A stretch of DNA of 24,964 nt, taken from assembly GCA_905192805.1 (NCBI GenBank), contig CAJJMF010000009.1:1-24964 (forward strand), read 5' to 3'. Of the stretch, positions 16,538 to 22,887 are shown in pieces. The translations under genes and the position numbers were made by a program. The notes beneath the pieces were generated by a model that saw only the letters and a program-made list of their open reading frames with translations, did not search any database and was not told the origin of the DNA. Positions within the stretch are counted from its first letter, which is position 1. Each line of letters opens with the position of its first letter. Source of the DNA: an uncultured Sutterella sp. GTDB lineage: Bacteria > Pseudomonadota > Gammaproteobacteria > Burkholderiales > Burkholderiaceae_F.

Positions 16538-17812
16538 TTAATCAAAATTGGCTTCTTTTCCGTGAGTCGTGACTTCCACCGCGGGACGTTTGGCCCACAG
16601 GTAAATCGCAATCGGCAGTAACACCATCCCTGAGAGGAAAATCACCCACTTGAGCGGTAACACCGCGCCAATCGCGCCCCCCAGAATCGGGCCAATCACG
16701 TTACCGACTTGTTGCGCCGTGTAGGAGAGCCCAAAGATACGACCACGGTCCTCGGGGTTTGTGCTCATCGTTAAGATGGAGTTGATCATCGGGAAGACCC
16801 CTGCAAAGGCTAAGCCCCCAATGAAGCGCCACGTAGCAAAGCCGTATAACCCTTCGGGGATCGCTTGCATCATATCAAAGAGCGCGGCCGCAAACAGCGC
16901 GGAGTAGAGTGCAGGACGAAAACCGATTTTTTCGGAGACGACACCCCAAATCGGCGCCGCCACCACGCCCGAAATCCCTACGACCGAGAACACAATCCCT
17001 GTCACCAACACAATGTCACCCGCATGCCCCGAGAGTTCCCCGATATACATCGGCATAATCGGTTGCACGAGGAGCAAACTCAACTGTGCCACGGCCGCTG
17101 CTAACAACATACGGCGCACCACCGGGTTTTGGGTGAGTTTTGTTTTGGGTTTATCGCTTTCGATCTTTTTGGCCTTAGGCTTTTTGGGCTCTTTAATATA
17201 GACCATCAAAATAATGGTGATGAGAAAGAGGAACGCTGCACCCAAGAAAAACGTCATACGCATCCCGAACCAATGCGCTAAGAGTCCGCCAGCGAGCGGG
17301 CCCAACACGCCCCCGGCCGTCATCGCGCCCTGCATCATCCCCATACAAAAGCCGACTTTTTTCTGCGGCGCATAGCTCGTCATGAGAGCGAGAATCGCGG
17401 GCCAAAGTCCCGCAGCAAACCCTTGGAAGGCACGCATCGCTAAGAGTTGCCATTCGTTTTGTACGATCCCCCCTAAACCGTAGGAGACCGACAACAAAAT
17501 GGCAGCACGTACGGCCATTAATTTGCGGGAACGCTTATCGGCAATCGCCCCCCAGATGGGCGCCATGATGCCGGAAATCAAGAAACTGATGGAAAAGATT
17601 AAACCACTCCAGAATTTGGCCTGATCCGCGGCCACATGGAGTTCATCGGTCAGATAGACCGGTAAGAATGGGATCAACATGGTGTAGCTCACCGACATCA
17701 ACACGGCACTGGCCGTCAGAATCGTGAGCACCGCTTGCCAGGGCTGACCAGGGGGTGCAGTTGGGTCCTCAACCGCCGGATTTTGTACGGTTTTTTCTTC
17801 TTCTTTCGTCAT
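16538..17812 (-). CDS. MFS transporter, DHA1-type multidrug efflux
   Basis: A 424-residue major facilitator with about twelve helices in two six-helix halves joined by a Lys-rich cytoplasmic loop (EPKKPKAKKIESDKPKTK, near residue 200). Motif A occurs after helix 2 (GAIADKRSRKLM), and the matching loop in the second half reads GVVSEKIGFRP. A Gly/Pro-rich motif C-like stretch (GVLGPLAGGLLA) in helix 5 is typical of drug-proton antiporters. The N terminus is a short hydrophilic tail. ATG 17812 is preferred over an in-frame TTG nine codons earlier. No regulator gene adjoins it, but an inverted repeat lies in its upstream region. Substrates cannot be predicted; MdtG-like family placement is tentative. 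Confidence 0.9.
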   Translation of the reverse strand: MTKEEEKTVQNPAVEDPTAPPGQPWQAVLTILTASAVLMSVSYTMLIPFLPVYLTDELHVAADQAKFWSGLIFSISFLISGIMAPIWGAIADKRSRKLMAVRAAILLSVSYGLGGIVQNEWQLLAMRAFQGFAAGLWPAILALMTSYAPQKKVGFCMGMMQGAMTAGGVLGPLAGGLLAHWFGMRMTFFLGAAFLFLITIILMVYIKEPKKPKAKKIESDKPKTKLTQNPVVRRMLLAAAVAQLSLLLVQPIMPMYIGELSGHAGDIVLVTGIVFSVVGISGVVAAPIWGVVSEKIGFRPALYSALFAAALFDMMQAIPEGLYGFATWRFIGGLAFAGVFPMINSILTMSTNPEDRGRIFGLSYTAQQVGNVIGPILGGAIGAVLPLKWVIFLSGMVLLPIAIYLWAKRPAVEVTTHGKEANFD

Positions 17813-17848
17813 AACACACTCATCACTCACAAACAACAACGCTAGCGC

Positions 17849-17869
17849 TCACAAGGGTTGGGCTTGTGA
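17849..17869. promoter_or_regulatory. Inverted repeat TCACAAG-N7-CTTGTGA upstream of the MFS gene
   Basis: Perfect 7-bp arms (17849-17855 and 17863-17869) lie about 40 bp before the MFS start codon. Upstream on the minus strand, TTGTTC, 17 bp and TAATAG (near 17910-17882) make a weak promoter candidate, so the repeat would sit in the transcribed leader or be a downstream operator. The binding protein is unknown. Confidence 0.4.
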
Positions 17870-18011
17870 ACGCATTCTTTCTTATTAGGGAAAACCCTAT
17901 TATTGTAACATTGAGTTATGAACAAGAGTTCAGAAGTGGCGAACTTTTTATCGGTTCTCGTCTAGGCGTTTTCCCGATACCTCAAGGTGTTGATTTGGCA
18001 GCCGAAGCAAG

Positions 18012-18052
18012 AAAAAAGGGAAGTCTAAGTACTCAACACTTAAACTTCCCTT
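18012..18052 (-). terminator. Strong minus-strand intrinsic terminator with no assigned gene
   Basis: A 9-bp stem, one mismatch, then 5 bp more (18016-18030 with 18038-18052), followed in the minus direction by a TTTTTTC tract (A run 18012-18017 on plus). The nearest upstream minus-strand gene, the lipoprotein, ends 411 bp away, so it more likely ends a transcript starting within 18053-18463. Confidence 0.8.
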
Positions 18053-18179
18053 CAAAATGGGTCGAGCTCTTAAGGTATTGCGCTTTAAGAGCGACCTGAG
18101 AGTCCTCGTACGTTAAAGTAGTCCCCCGACATATTTAACGTGGGTGCTCTCATGGCAACACCATGACGCCAAACACCAC

Positions 18180-18269
18180 TTACATTCCCCAATAGCAGTG
18201 TTTGATGGGTTGCTGCGAACGACTCTGCCAGATTCCGTCCGCACGGATGAGACTTACTTTGATGCTCAT
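18180..18269 (-). CDS. Possible small protein, 29 residues
   Basis: ATG at 18269 has AGAGG about 6 nt upstream, and the frame ends in TAA at 18180. The product begins MSIKVSLIRADGIWQ and ends KHCYWGM: mixed basic and aromatic, with no membrane helix or signal. It lies in the structured minus-strand region before the orphan terminator. I do not recognise it. It could be a leader peptide, a small toxin or chance; the overlapping 77-codon frame argues for caution. Confidence 0.22.
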   Translation of the reverse strand: MSIKVSLIRADGIWQSRSQQPIKHCYWGM

Positions 18270-18463
18270 TCGATACCTCTAATTGTAGGGAATATCGTAC
18301 CTTTATGCTTAATACCAAAGGAGTATCTTGGGTCTAACTCACAAGTTTTTGACTTAGATAAAAGAATTTCACTTCCTTAACCATAGGTTAAGTTCGATTT
18401 AACCACCCAAACCCTCCGTCGGGCGGTAGCGAAGTCGTTTTCGTGAGGATAGGCGACGTTGGC

Positions 18464-18985
18464 TTACGGCGTGGGCGGGGAATATTCCGGCACTAACCGC
18501 TCAGGGAAAAGCCGTTCGACGAGCTGACGAATCAAGAGCCCTGCGTCTAACTTATCCGTGGGAGCGCCAAGGCGTGTGGGCATTTGATAGCGGTTATGGT
18601 TACCCATCCCCACCCAGTAGGTTTCCCCCGTTTTTAAGTCGCGGTAAAAAAGACTCATGCCTTTGACGCCTAGGGCCACCGTTTGCCCATCTTCGACGCT
18701 AAAGCGGACAACGATGCGGCAGGCATTGGTCTTAATGTCGTCTTCAGTCGCAATGAGTTGCGGCGTGAGCCCACGATCTTTCATTGCGTTAAGTAGCATC
18801 ACGTCTAGCGTTGGGGAGTGTCCCCCTTCGGGCAGCACACAGGGGGATTCATACACGCGGTAGGCATTGGCGTAAGCGTTCGTGTCGTTGGGCGTAAACC
18901 ACGAGCAAGCGCTCAGAGCCCCCACCAGTCCCACAAGACTCGTGAGCCAAAGCGCTCGACGTAAAGTAAACCGTTCAGTAAGCAT
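18464..18985 (-). CDS. Putative lipoprotein
   Basis: A 173-residue protein with a type II signal peptide: basic N region (RFTLRRA), hydrophobic core LWLTSLVGLVGA and lipobox LSAC with the lipidated Cys27. The mature part carries two further Cys residues (in YESPCVLPEGG and KTNACRIVV) and a segment TLDVMLLNAMKDRGLTPQLI resembling lipoproteins that compare short inputs in the outer membrane. No function can be assigned. ATG 18985 is the last Met before the signal peptide; AAAGGA lies about 11 nt upstream, a little far. It is transcribed divergently from the membrane-protein gene at 19197, with a 211-bp shared upstream region. Confidence 0.75.
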   Translation of the reverse strand: MLTERFTLRRALWLTSLVGLVGALSACSWFTPNDTNAYANAYRVYESPCVLPEGGHSPTLDVMLLNAMKDRGLTPQLIATEDDIKTNACRIVVRFSVEDGQTVALGVKGMSLFYRDLKTGETYWVGMGNHNRYQMPTRLGAPTDKLDAGLLIRQLVERLFPERLVPEYSPPTP

Positions 18986-19196
18986 CGTGATCGTCGTCCT
19001 TTTTTGTCCAACCTGCTTTAGGCAGTTTAACGCCTTTTTCTGGCAGGAGTGAAAAAAAATCCTTGCCTTTGAGGCTGCCCTAAATGAGATTCTCTCGTTC
19101 GCCCCAGACTCCTTAGGCTCAAAATTCGCTAAAATCGTAGGCTCACTACTATGGGTGAAGCCCTCCGTTCGCTTCACCACTAACTGAACACCGTTT

Positions 19197-19760
19197 ATGG
19201 CTCGCAAAGAACTTTTGGCCCTGTATTCGCCGCTTCCCGTTATTTTGCTTTCGTTTGTTTTTACCCCGATTTTTGGTGCCTATTTACAAGCCCAAAATTG
19301 GGACACGTTACGCGATTTACCTGCGGCACGGCACTCGCGCCAATGGATTCGAACCTGTATTTGGCTCGTGATCCTCTATATTGGTATGCAAGTGGTCTTT
19401 GTGGACGAACCCTTGATGCGTTATGCGGGCATCTACTTTGCCCTCGTGATGTGGGTGGTCTGGTTTGTGAGTTCGGGACGTCACCAGTGGAAAGTCATTA
19501 AAGCCCTGGACCCGAGCAAGTGGGAGAAAAAGCCCTTAGGCCGTCCCTTAGTGGTCGCGGGGCTCTTTTGGGTGCTCTATGTGATGACCACCGTCTCGAT
19601 TGGTCTCGCGATGTCGCTCTTTGGTTTCTCCTCGCCCGTGACCCCGAGTCAACCCGACGCCGTCATCATTAAGCGTGATCCCACCTCTGGTAAGAGTACG
19701 GTTGAACCGACGACGCCCACGCCTGCCAATGCACTTCCTTCGGGTTCCACACGTCCCTAA
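19197..19760 (+). CDS. Four-helix membrane protein of unknown function
   Basis: A 187-residue protein with four predicted membrane helices: about residues 8-28 (ALYSPLPVILLSFVFTPIFG), 50-66, 74-92 and 118-142. A cytoplasmic-looking basic loop (SSGRHQWKVIKALDPSKWEKK) separates helices 3 and 4, and the tail is Pro/Thr/Ser-rich and probably disordered. No family is recognised. ATG 19197 places the first helix at the N terminus; the ribosome binding site is weak. The Sel1-repeat gene begins 28 bp downstream, so the two are probably co-transcribed. Confidence 0.7.
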   Translation: MARKELLALYSPLPVILLSFVFTPIFGAYLQAQNWDTLRDLPAARHSRQWIRTCIWLVILYIGMQVVFVDEPLMRYAGIYFALVMWVVWFVSSGRHQWKVIKALDPSKWEKKPLGRPLVVAGLFWVLYVMTTVSIGLAMSLFGFSSPVTPSQPDAVIIKRDPTSGKSTVEPTTPTPANALPSGSTRP

Positions 19761-19788
19761 TCGGGTGCTTTTGTAGGAAGTCTCCGAA

Positions 19789-20847
19789 GTGCCTCGCATT
19801 CCTGACGCTCGCTTTCCCTTACCCGAAAAGCCCATCACCACGCATAGCGTGGTGGATTTGCTCGGTGGGGTCGTTCATAAACGCCCGCCCACGGGGGAAG
19901 AAGCACTGGCTCACCTTAATCGCTTAGAAAGCCTTGCGCGTCACGGCAATCTCGACGCACGCGTGGAATTGGCCTATCACCACCTGCACAATGCGGGTCA
20001 ACAAAGTAACACCAATCGCACCATCATGCGCCTTGTGCGCCCTGCTGCCGAAGCCGAGCATGTGGAAGGGATGTATTTAATGGGGTTACTGATGTTGCGT
20101 GGTCAGGGGTGCCCTCAAAATTTGGAGGATGGAGCCCGCCTTATCGAAAAGGCCGCCTTTCAGGGCCATTTAGAAGCGCAAAAACTTTTAGCGCGACTCT
20201 ATACCCAAGGCTGGGGGCGAGACCAAAACCAAAGTCAGGCCCTTTACTGGTACCGCCTGGCCGCAGGGCAAGATGACCAAGAGGCACTACGCGAAACGGG
20301 ACTTTACTATCTCTACGGGATTGGTTGCCCGGCTGATGAGCAAAAAGGCGCGGGCTACTTAGAACGCGCCGCCCGCCTCGGGGACAGTTTTGCTCAGTAC
20401 GAACTCTACAAATACTTCCGCAAGCAACCCACGGACGAAGACAAAGCTCAAGCACAATTCTGGCTCAATGAGTCGGCCCTCGCCGGGGACCTAGACGCTC
20501 AGTTTCGCCAGGGACTACAGTGTTGGTCGGGACAAGGAGGGAAATCGGTCAATCTGCGTGAAGCCCTCCGCTGGACCTGCCGAGCCGCCGAAGGCGGTAA
20601 TATTCAAGCCGTCACCACGCTAGCAGGCTTTTTTGTCGCGGGCAACATTTTGCCCGTGAATCTCAATTCGGCCTATATGCTGGCGCTCTTTGCGGAGCGT
20701 CAAGGCAACGCCACCGCTCAGATGACGCGCCAGAGTTTAGAGTCCATGCTCACCTACCGCGCCAAGCGCCGTTGCATTAGTAGCCTAAAACATTTTTCGG
20801 AAGTGAAGCCCTTAGTCGAAGCGCTCATCCCACGGGATCAACGCTAA
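19789..20847 (+). CDS. Sel1-repeat (TPR-like) protein
   Basis: A 352-residue protein without a signal peptide. From about residue 85 to 310 there are five or six tandem Sel1-like repeats of about 36 residues, with the typical G-x-x-Y/L..GxGxxx(D)xxxAxxWxxxAAxxG cycle: GLLMLRGQGCPQNLEDGARL, then ARLYTQGWGRDQNQSQALYW, GLYYLYGIGCPADEQKGAGY, a degenerate copy, and GLQCWSGQGGKSVNLREALRW. Sel1 repeats are protein-binding solenoids used in signalling and assembly. The start is a GTG with AGGAAG about 7 nt upstream. It forms a likely operon with the preceding membrane protein, which suggests it might bind it; that is inference. Confidence 0.85.
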   Translation: MPRIPDARFPLPEKPITTHSVVDLLGGVVHKRPPTGEEALAHLNRLESLARHGNLDARVELAYHHLHNAGQQSNTNRTIMRLVRPAAEAEHVEGMYLMGLLMLRGQGCPQNLEDGARLIEKAAFQGHLEAQKLLARLYTQGWGRDQNQSQALYWYRLAAGQDDQEALRETGLYYLYGIGCPADEQKGAGYLERAARLGDSFAQYELYKYFRKQPTDEDKAQAQFWLNESALAGDLDAQFRQGLQCWSGQGGKSVNLREALRWTCRAAEGGNIQAVTTLAGFFVAGNILPVNLNSAYMLALFAERQGNATAQMTRQSLESMLTYRAKRRCISSLKHFSEVKPLVEALIPRDQR

Positions 20848-20879
20848 AACGATACGGGAATCGCTCATTCAAGCACAAT

Positions 20880-20920
20880 AAAAAAAGAGCTAGAACCACT
20901 GGATTGAATGGCGCTAGCTC
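20880..20920 (-). terminator. Minus-strand intrinsic terminator of the candidate sRNA
   Basis: Stem GAGCTAG/CTAGCTC with a 20-nt loop containing an inner CCA/TGG pairing, followed on the minus strand by TTTTTTT (A run 20880-20886). No minus-strand protein gene lies upstream of it. Confidence 0.8.
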
Positions 20921-20980
20921 ATATATCACTTTGGAGGTACACCCCTTATGAGGGAGTGAGAGCCTCCAGCTATGTCTCTG
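20880..20980 (-). ncRNA. Candidate small RNA of about 100 nt
   Basis: On the minus strand a promoter (TTGTTA, 18 bp, AATAAT) is followed about 7 nt later by two hairpins and an intrinsic terminator. Hairpin 1 is TGGAGG/CCTCCA (about 20933-20970) enclosing CACTCC/GGGGTG; hairpin 2 is GAGCTAG/CTAGCTC (20914-20920 with 20887-20893) followed by seven Ts. This is the layout of a Hfq-type or antisense sRNA. It lies antisense to the 3' flank of the Sel1 gene. No Rfam family is recognised, and 4.5S and 6S motifs are absent. The start and end are estimates. Confidence 0.5.
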
Positions 20981-20986
20981 TTAGTT

Positions 20987-21016
20987 ATTATTGCCTGATA
21001 TTTCCTAGAATAACAA
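20987..21016 (-). promoter_or_regulatory. Promoter for the candidate sRNA
   Basis: Minus-strand TTGTTA (21016-21011), 18-bp spacer, AATAAT (20992-20987): 4/6 and 5/6 matches to sigma70 boxes. A start near 20980 follows. Confidence 0.45.
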
Positions 21017-21158
21017 CCAGTATTTTTAGCTTAATTGTAAATTCTCTGTAACAAATAGGATAAACCCCACGTTACGTGGTTATTTATATACCCATTTAGT
21101 AGTACAGTAAAAACCACGAACTCAAGCTTTTTGTCTCTCAAGTGTGGCATTTTTTGGC

Positions 21159-21164
21159 TATAAT
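21159..21164 (+). promoter_or_regulatory. Consensus -10 box TATAAT upstream of structured leader
   Basis: A perfect TATAAT. The matching -35 is poor (TCTCAA at 17-bp spacing; TTGTCT at 22 bp). Transcription from about 21171 would run through several stable hairpins towards HU, 390 bp on. Confidence 0.4.
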
Positions 21165-21459
21165 GCACCAAAAAAGTGCAAATCCCTTAGTTCGGTCAAT
21201 GACCGTTGATTTTCCTAAGGGTTAATGCCCACATTACAAGGACTGCTGGGCTCGTTACAATACCTGTATATTAGGCTTGGTGTTATTGTCATCAAAGCCA
21301 ACGTCTTCCCCTCAGACTCCTCTCGTTTGGGAGCCTGCTGGTACGGGACGGATAATAAAATCTTCTGAAGCAGAAGCACCTGAGCGGCTGACTCAAGAAG
21401 ATACAAAAAACGCTGAGGCTGTTTGGGCTACCTCAACGTTTGGCACGACAGTGTGCCTT

Positions 21460-21504
21460 GGCTTATTCAGAGTAAATGCGCACTGTTATAAGCCACCACT
21501 TTTT
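21460..21504 (+). terminator. Possible intrinsic terminator inside the HU upstream region
   Basis: Stem GGCTTAT/ATAAGCC (21460-21466 with 21488-21494), 21-nt loop, then TTTTT at 21500-21504 five nt later. It could end an RNA from the TATAAT at 21159 (about 335 nt) or attenuate transcription into HU. Confidence 0.4.
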
Positions 21505-21514
21505 CAAAAGTTGT

Positions 21515-21539
21515 CTTACTGAGTGTTCTAATCAGTAAG
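21515..21539. promoter_or_regulatory. Inverted repeat just upstream of the HU gene
   Basis: Perfect 8-bp arms CTTACTGA/TCAGTAAG around 9 nt, ending only 17 bp before the HU start. It could be an operator or a translation-control hairpin abutting the CGGAG ribosome binding site (21545-21549). Confidence 0.45.
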
Positions 21540-21556
21540 ATTATTCGGAGCAACCT

Positions 21557-21862
21557 ATGAACAGACTAGAACTCGTTGAAAAGGTAAGCGAGAAAAACGG
21601 CATTTCTAAGGCCGAAGCCGACCGCATTGTGGTCACGGTATTTGAAGAAATTATGACCGCCGTCACGCGTGGAGAACCCGTAACTCTGATTGGTTTTGGT
21701 ACATTCCGTGCCGTGGACTGTGCCCCGCGTACAGGTCGTAACCCCACGACGGGTGAAGCCATCCAAATCCCTTCGATGCGCAAGCCTCGCTTTATCGCTG
21801 GTTCTTATTTCAAAGATATTGTGAATGAAACAGCGAATGCTGAAGGTGGCAAAGCGGGTTAA
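21557..21862 (+). CDS. HU/IHF-family DNA-binding protein
   Basis: A 101-residue histone-like protein: N-terminal helices MNRLELVEKVSEKNGISKAEA, then TLIGFGTFRAVDCAPRTGRNPTTGE with the RNPxTG beta-arm tip that intercalates DNA, and the closing PRFIAGSYFKDIVN segment. The family length is about 90-100. It binds and bends DNA as a nucleoid protein, probably a homodimer. The PSMRKPRF stretch differs from the usual PAxKxPxF, and a ten-residue Ala/Gly-rich tail extends beyond the fold. ATG 21557 has CGGAG about 7 nt upstream. It has its own terminator and an unusually long upstream region. HU versus IHF subunit is not resolved; HU-like is favoured. Confidence 0.95.
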   Translation: MNRLELVEKVSEKNGISKAEADRIVVTVFEEIMTAVTRGEPVTLIGFGTFRAVDCAPRTGRNPTTGEAIQIPSMRKPRFIAGSYFKDIVNETANAEGGKAG

Positions 21863-21891
21863 TGGCAGCTAACGCCTCAACCTGAGCTTTA

Positions 21892-21948
21892 AAACCCTCG
21901 CGGAAGAGCCCTCGATTGCACGATTTTGCAACGAGGGTTTGTTTTTTT
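21892..21948 (+). terminator. Intrinsic terminator after HU
   Basis: CGAGGG at 21932-21937 can pair with either of two CCCTCG copies (21895-21900 and 21909-21914); with the nearer copy, TTGC/GCAA stacks inside. TTTGTTTTTTT follows. The duplicated left arm gives two alternative stems. Confidence 0.85.
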
Positions 21949-22051
21949 GGGACATGGCAAACCAAGTGCGAGGTTTGTTGTAGCCGTTTAGCGAAAAACG
22001 TTTGTTAAGATAGAGTAGCTTTTTGGCCTAATCCTTCTAGGAGCGTTTGCG

Positions 22052-22816
22052 ATGACCCCCTCCTCCTCGAGCACCGCCCATCTCCTCTTTCCACGACGAG
22101 AAACCCTGTTTGAACAAGTGAGTCGTGCTCTCAGTAATCAAATCCACGCCGGGCGTTGGAAGCCTGGCGAACTGCTCCCTAATGAAATCGAATTAGCCAC
22201 CGAATTTCAGGTGGCCCAAGGCACGATGCGCCGAGCGCTCAAACTCTTAGTCGACTCGGGGTTACTGATTCGTCAACAAGGGCGAGGGACCTTTGTCGCG
22301 GAATTTCGTCATAACGAAGACATTGTTTATAAGCGCTACATTCGTCTAGTTCCCGATACCCCCAGTCGGACGATTTAGTCTCCACGTCAAGCGACTTACT
22401 CACCTTCGAAACGATTCCCGCACCAGAAGCCACTCGTCAAGTGTTAGCACTGGAGCCGGGCGCCGAGGTCATCCATACGATTCGCTGTCTCAAATCACGC
22501 GGGCGTCTTGTCACATACGATGAAATGTGGGCTAACGCCGCCATCTTTCATCGGTTAACCGACCACAACCTCATGCACCACGAAGAAAAAATGCTCTACT
22601 CGTTTTATCAGAGTGCCTGTGGAGTCACGATTACCCGTTCGGAAGAAACGCTCAAGGCGGTGCTCATGCCCGAGACGCTCTGCAACGCCCTCGCGCTGAC
22701 GCCCCCCCATTCCGGTGATGGAGGTGCGACGCCTTGCCTTTACGTTTAACGAGCAACCCGTGGAATACCACCGTCAGCTCTCGCTCACCGATCGCTATCA
22801 CTATCGCGTCGGCTAA
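22052..22816 (+). pseudogene. GntR/HutC-family transcriptional regulator, broken by two one-base indels
   Basis: Residues 1-70 are an intact GntR winged helix (LFEQVSRALSNQIHAGRWKPGELLPNEIELATEFQ, then TMRRALKLLVDSGLLIRQQGRGTFV). The frame then stops at 22378. The UTRA effector-binding domain continues in the next frame (about 22364-22701, including LLTFETIPAPEATRQVLALEPG) and its end in the original frame (VMEVRRLAFTFNEQPVEYHRQLSLTDRYHYRVG, stop 22816). Switch points coincide with C tracts: five Cs at 22359-22363 (one too few) and seven Cs at 22702-22708 (one too many). Repaired, it is 254 residues, the normal HutC length. A CTAGGAG ribosome binding site precedes ATG 22052. It may be a real pseudogene, phase-variable, or a sequencing artefact. 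The target is unknown; dcuC-porin or HU are only neighbours. Confidence 0.8.
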
Positions 22817-22821
22817 AACGC

Positions 22822-22848
22822 ATCAGGGTGCCCCTAGGGCACCCTGAT
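22822..22848. terminator. Bidirectional hairpin terminator between the regulator and the porin
   Basis: A perfect 12-bp stem ATCAGGGTGCCC/GGGCACCCTGAT with a CTA loop. In the minus direction, after the porin gene, it is followed by GCGTTTTAG; in the plus direction only by CATTTGG. It lies between convergent genes. Confidence 0.7.
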
Positions 22849-22887
22849 CATTTGGTCATGAACGCACTGACGCGCTAGGACTTCCGA

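Larger units (their letters stand above)
17880..18463 (-). other. Gene-poor region with minus-strand RNA-like structure
   Basis: No confident protein gene in about 580 bp, AT-richer than the neighbours. In the minus direction it holds hairpins CTTAACC/GGTTAAG and GGTTAA/TTAACC (18376-18404), TCATGG/CCATGA (18150-18166), ACGTTAAA/TTTAACGT (18110-18141), GCTCTTAA/TTAAGAGC (18065-18093) and then a strong terminator (18012-18052). A 29-codon frame with a good ribosome binding site (18269-18180) and a 77-codon frame (18318-18085) overlap these hairpins. The simplest reading is a transcribed non-coding or small-peptide locus, or the decayed remains of a gene. Confidence 0.45.
20848..21556. other. 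Long intergenic region between the Sel1 gene and HU
   Basis: About 710 bp, clearly AT-richer than the flanking genes, with no convincing protein gene. It holds the minus-strand small-RNA candidate (20880-20980), a 13-bp odd palindrome CCACGT-t-ACGTGG (21067-21079), a consensus -10 TATAAT (21159-21164), a nested stem CCCTTAG/CTAAGGG enclosing CGGTC/GACCG (21184-21221), CTTCTG-aag-CAGAAG (21362-21376), GGCTTAT/ATAAGCC followed by TTTTT (21460-21504), and CTTACTGA/TCAGTAAG (21515-21539) next to the HU start. Confidence 0.5.

Noticed and set aside
17866..18099. 77-codon plus-strand frame beginning MNAFFLIREN
   Set aside because: It runs through the orphan terminator hairpin, has no ribosome binding site and resembles nothing; kept only as part of the gene-poor region.
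21171..21510. tmRNA or RNase P RNA gene, suggested by size, structure and the presence of smpB in the window
   Set aside because: No TTCGAC, T-arm, tag ending in ALAA, or GAGGAAAGTCC-type core could be found.
21277..21522. 81-codon plus-strand frame upstream of HU (begins with TTG)
   Set aside because: No ribosome binding site, no recognisable domain, and it crosses the possible terminator at 21460-21504. It was considered as a small protein because of its Ser/Glu/Thr-rich middle, but is unsupported.
22359..22363. Programmed -1 frameshift as an explanation for the split regulator
   Set aside because: The tract is short, lacks a downstream stimulatory structure, and a second independent shift at 22702-22708 would also be needed; indels explain both more simply.
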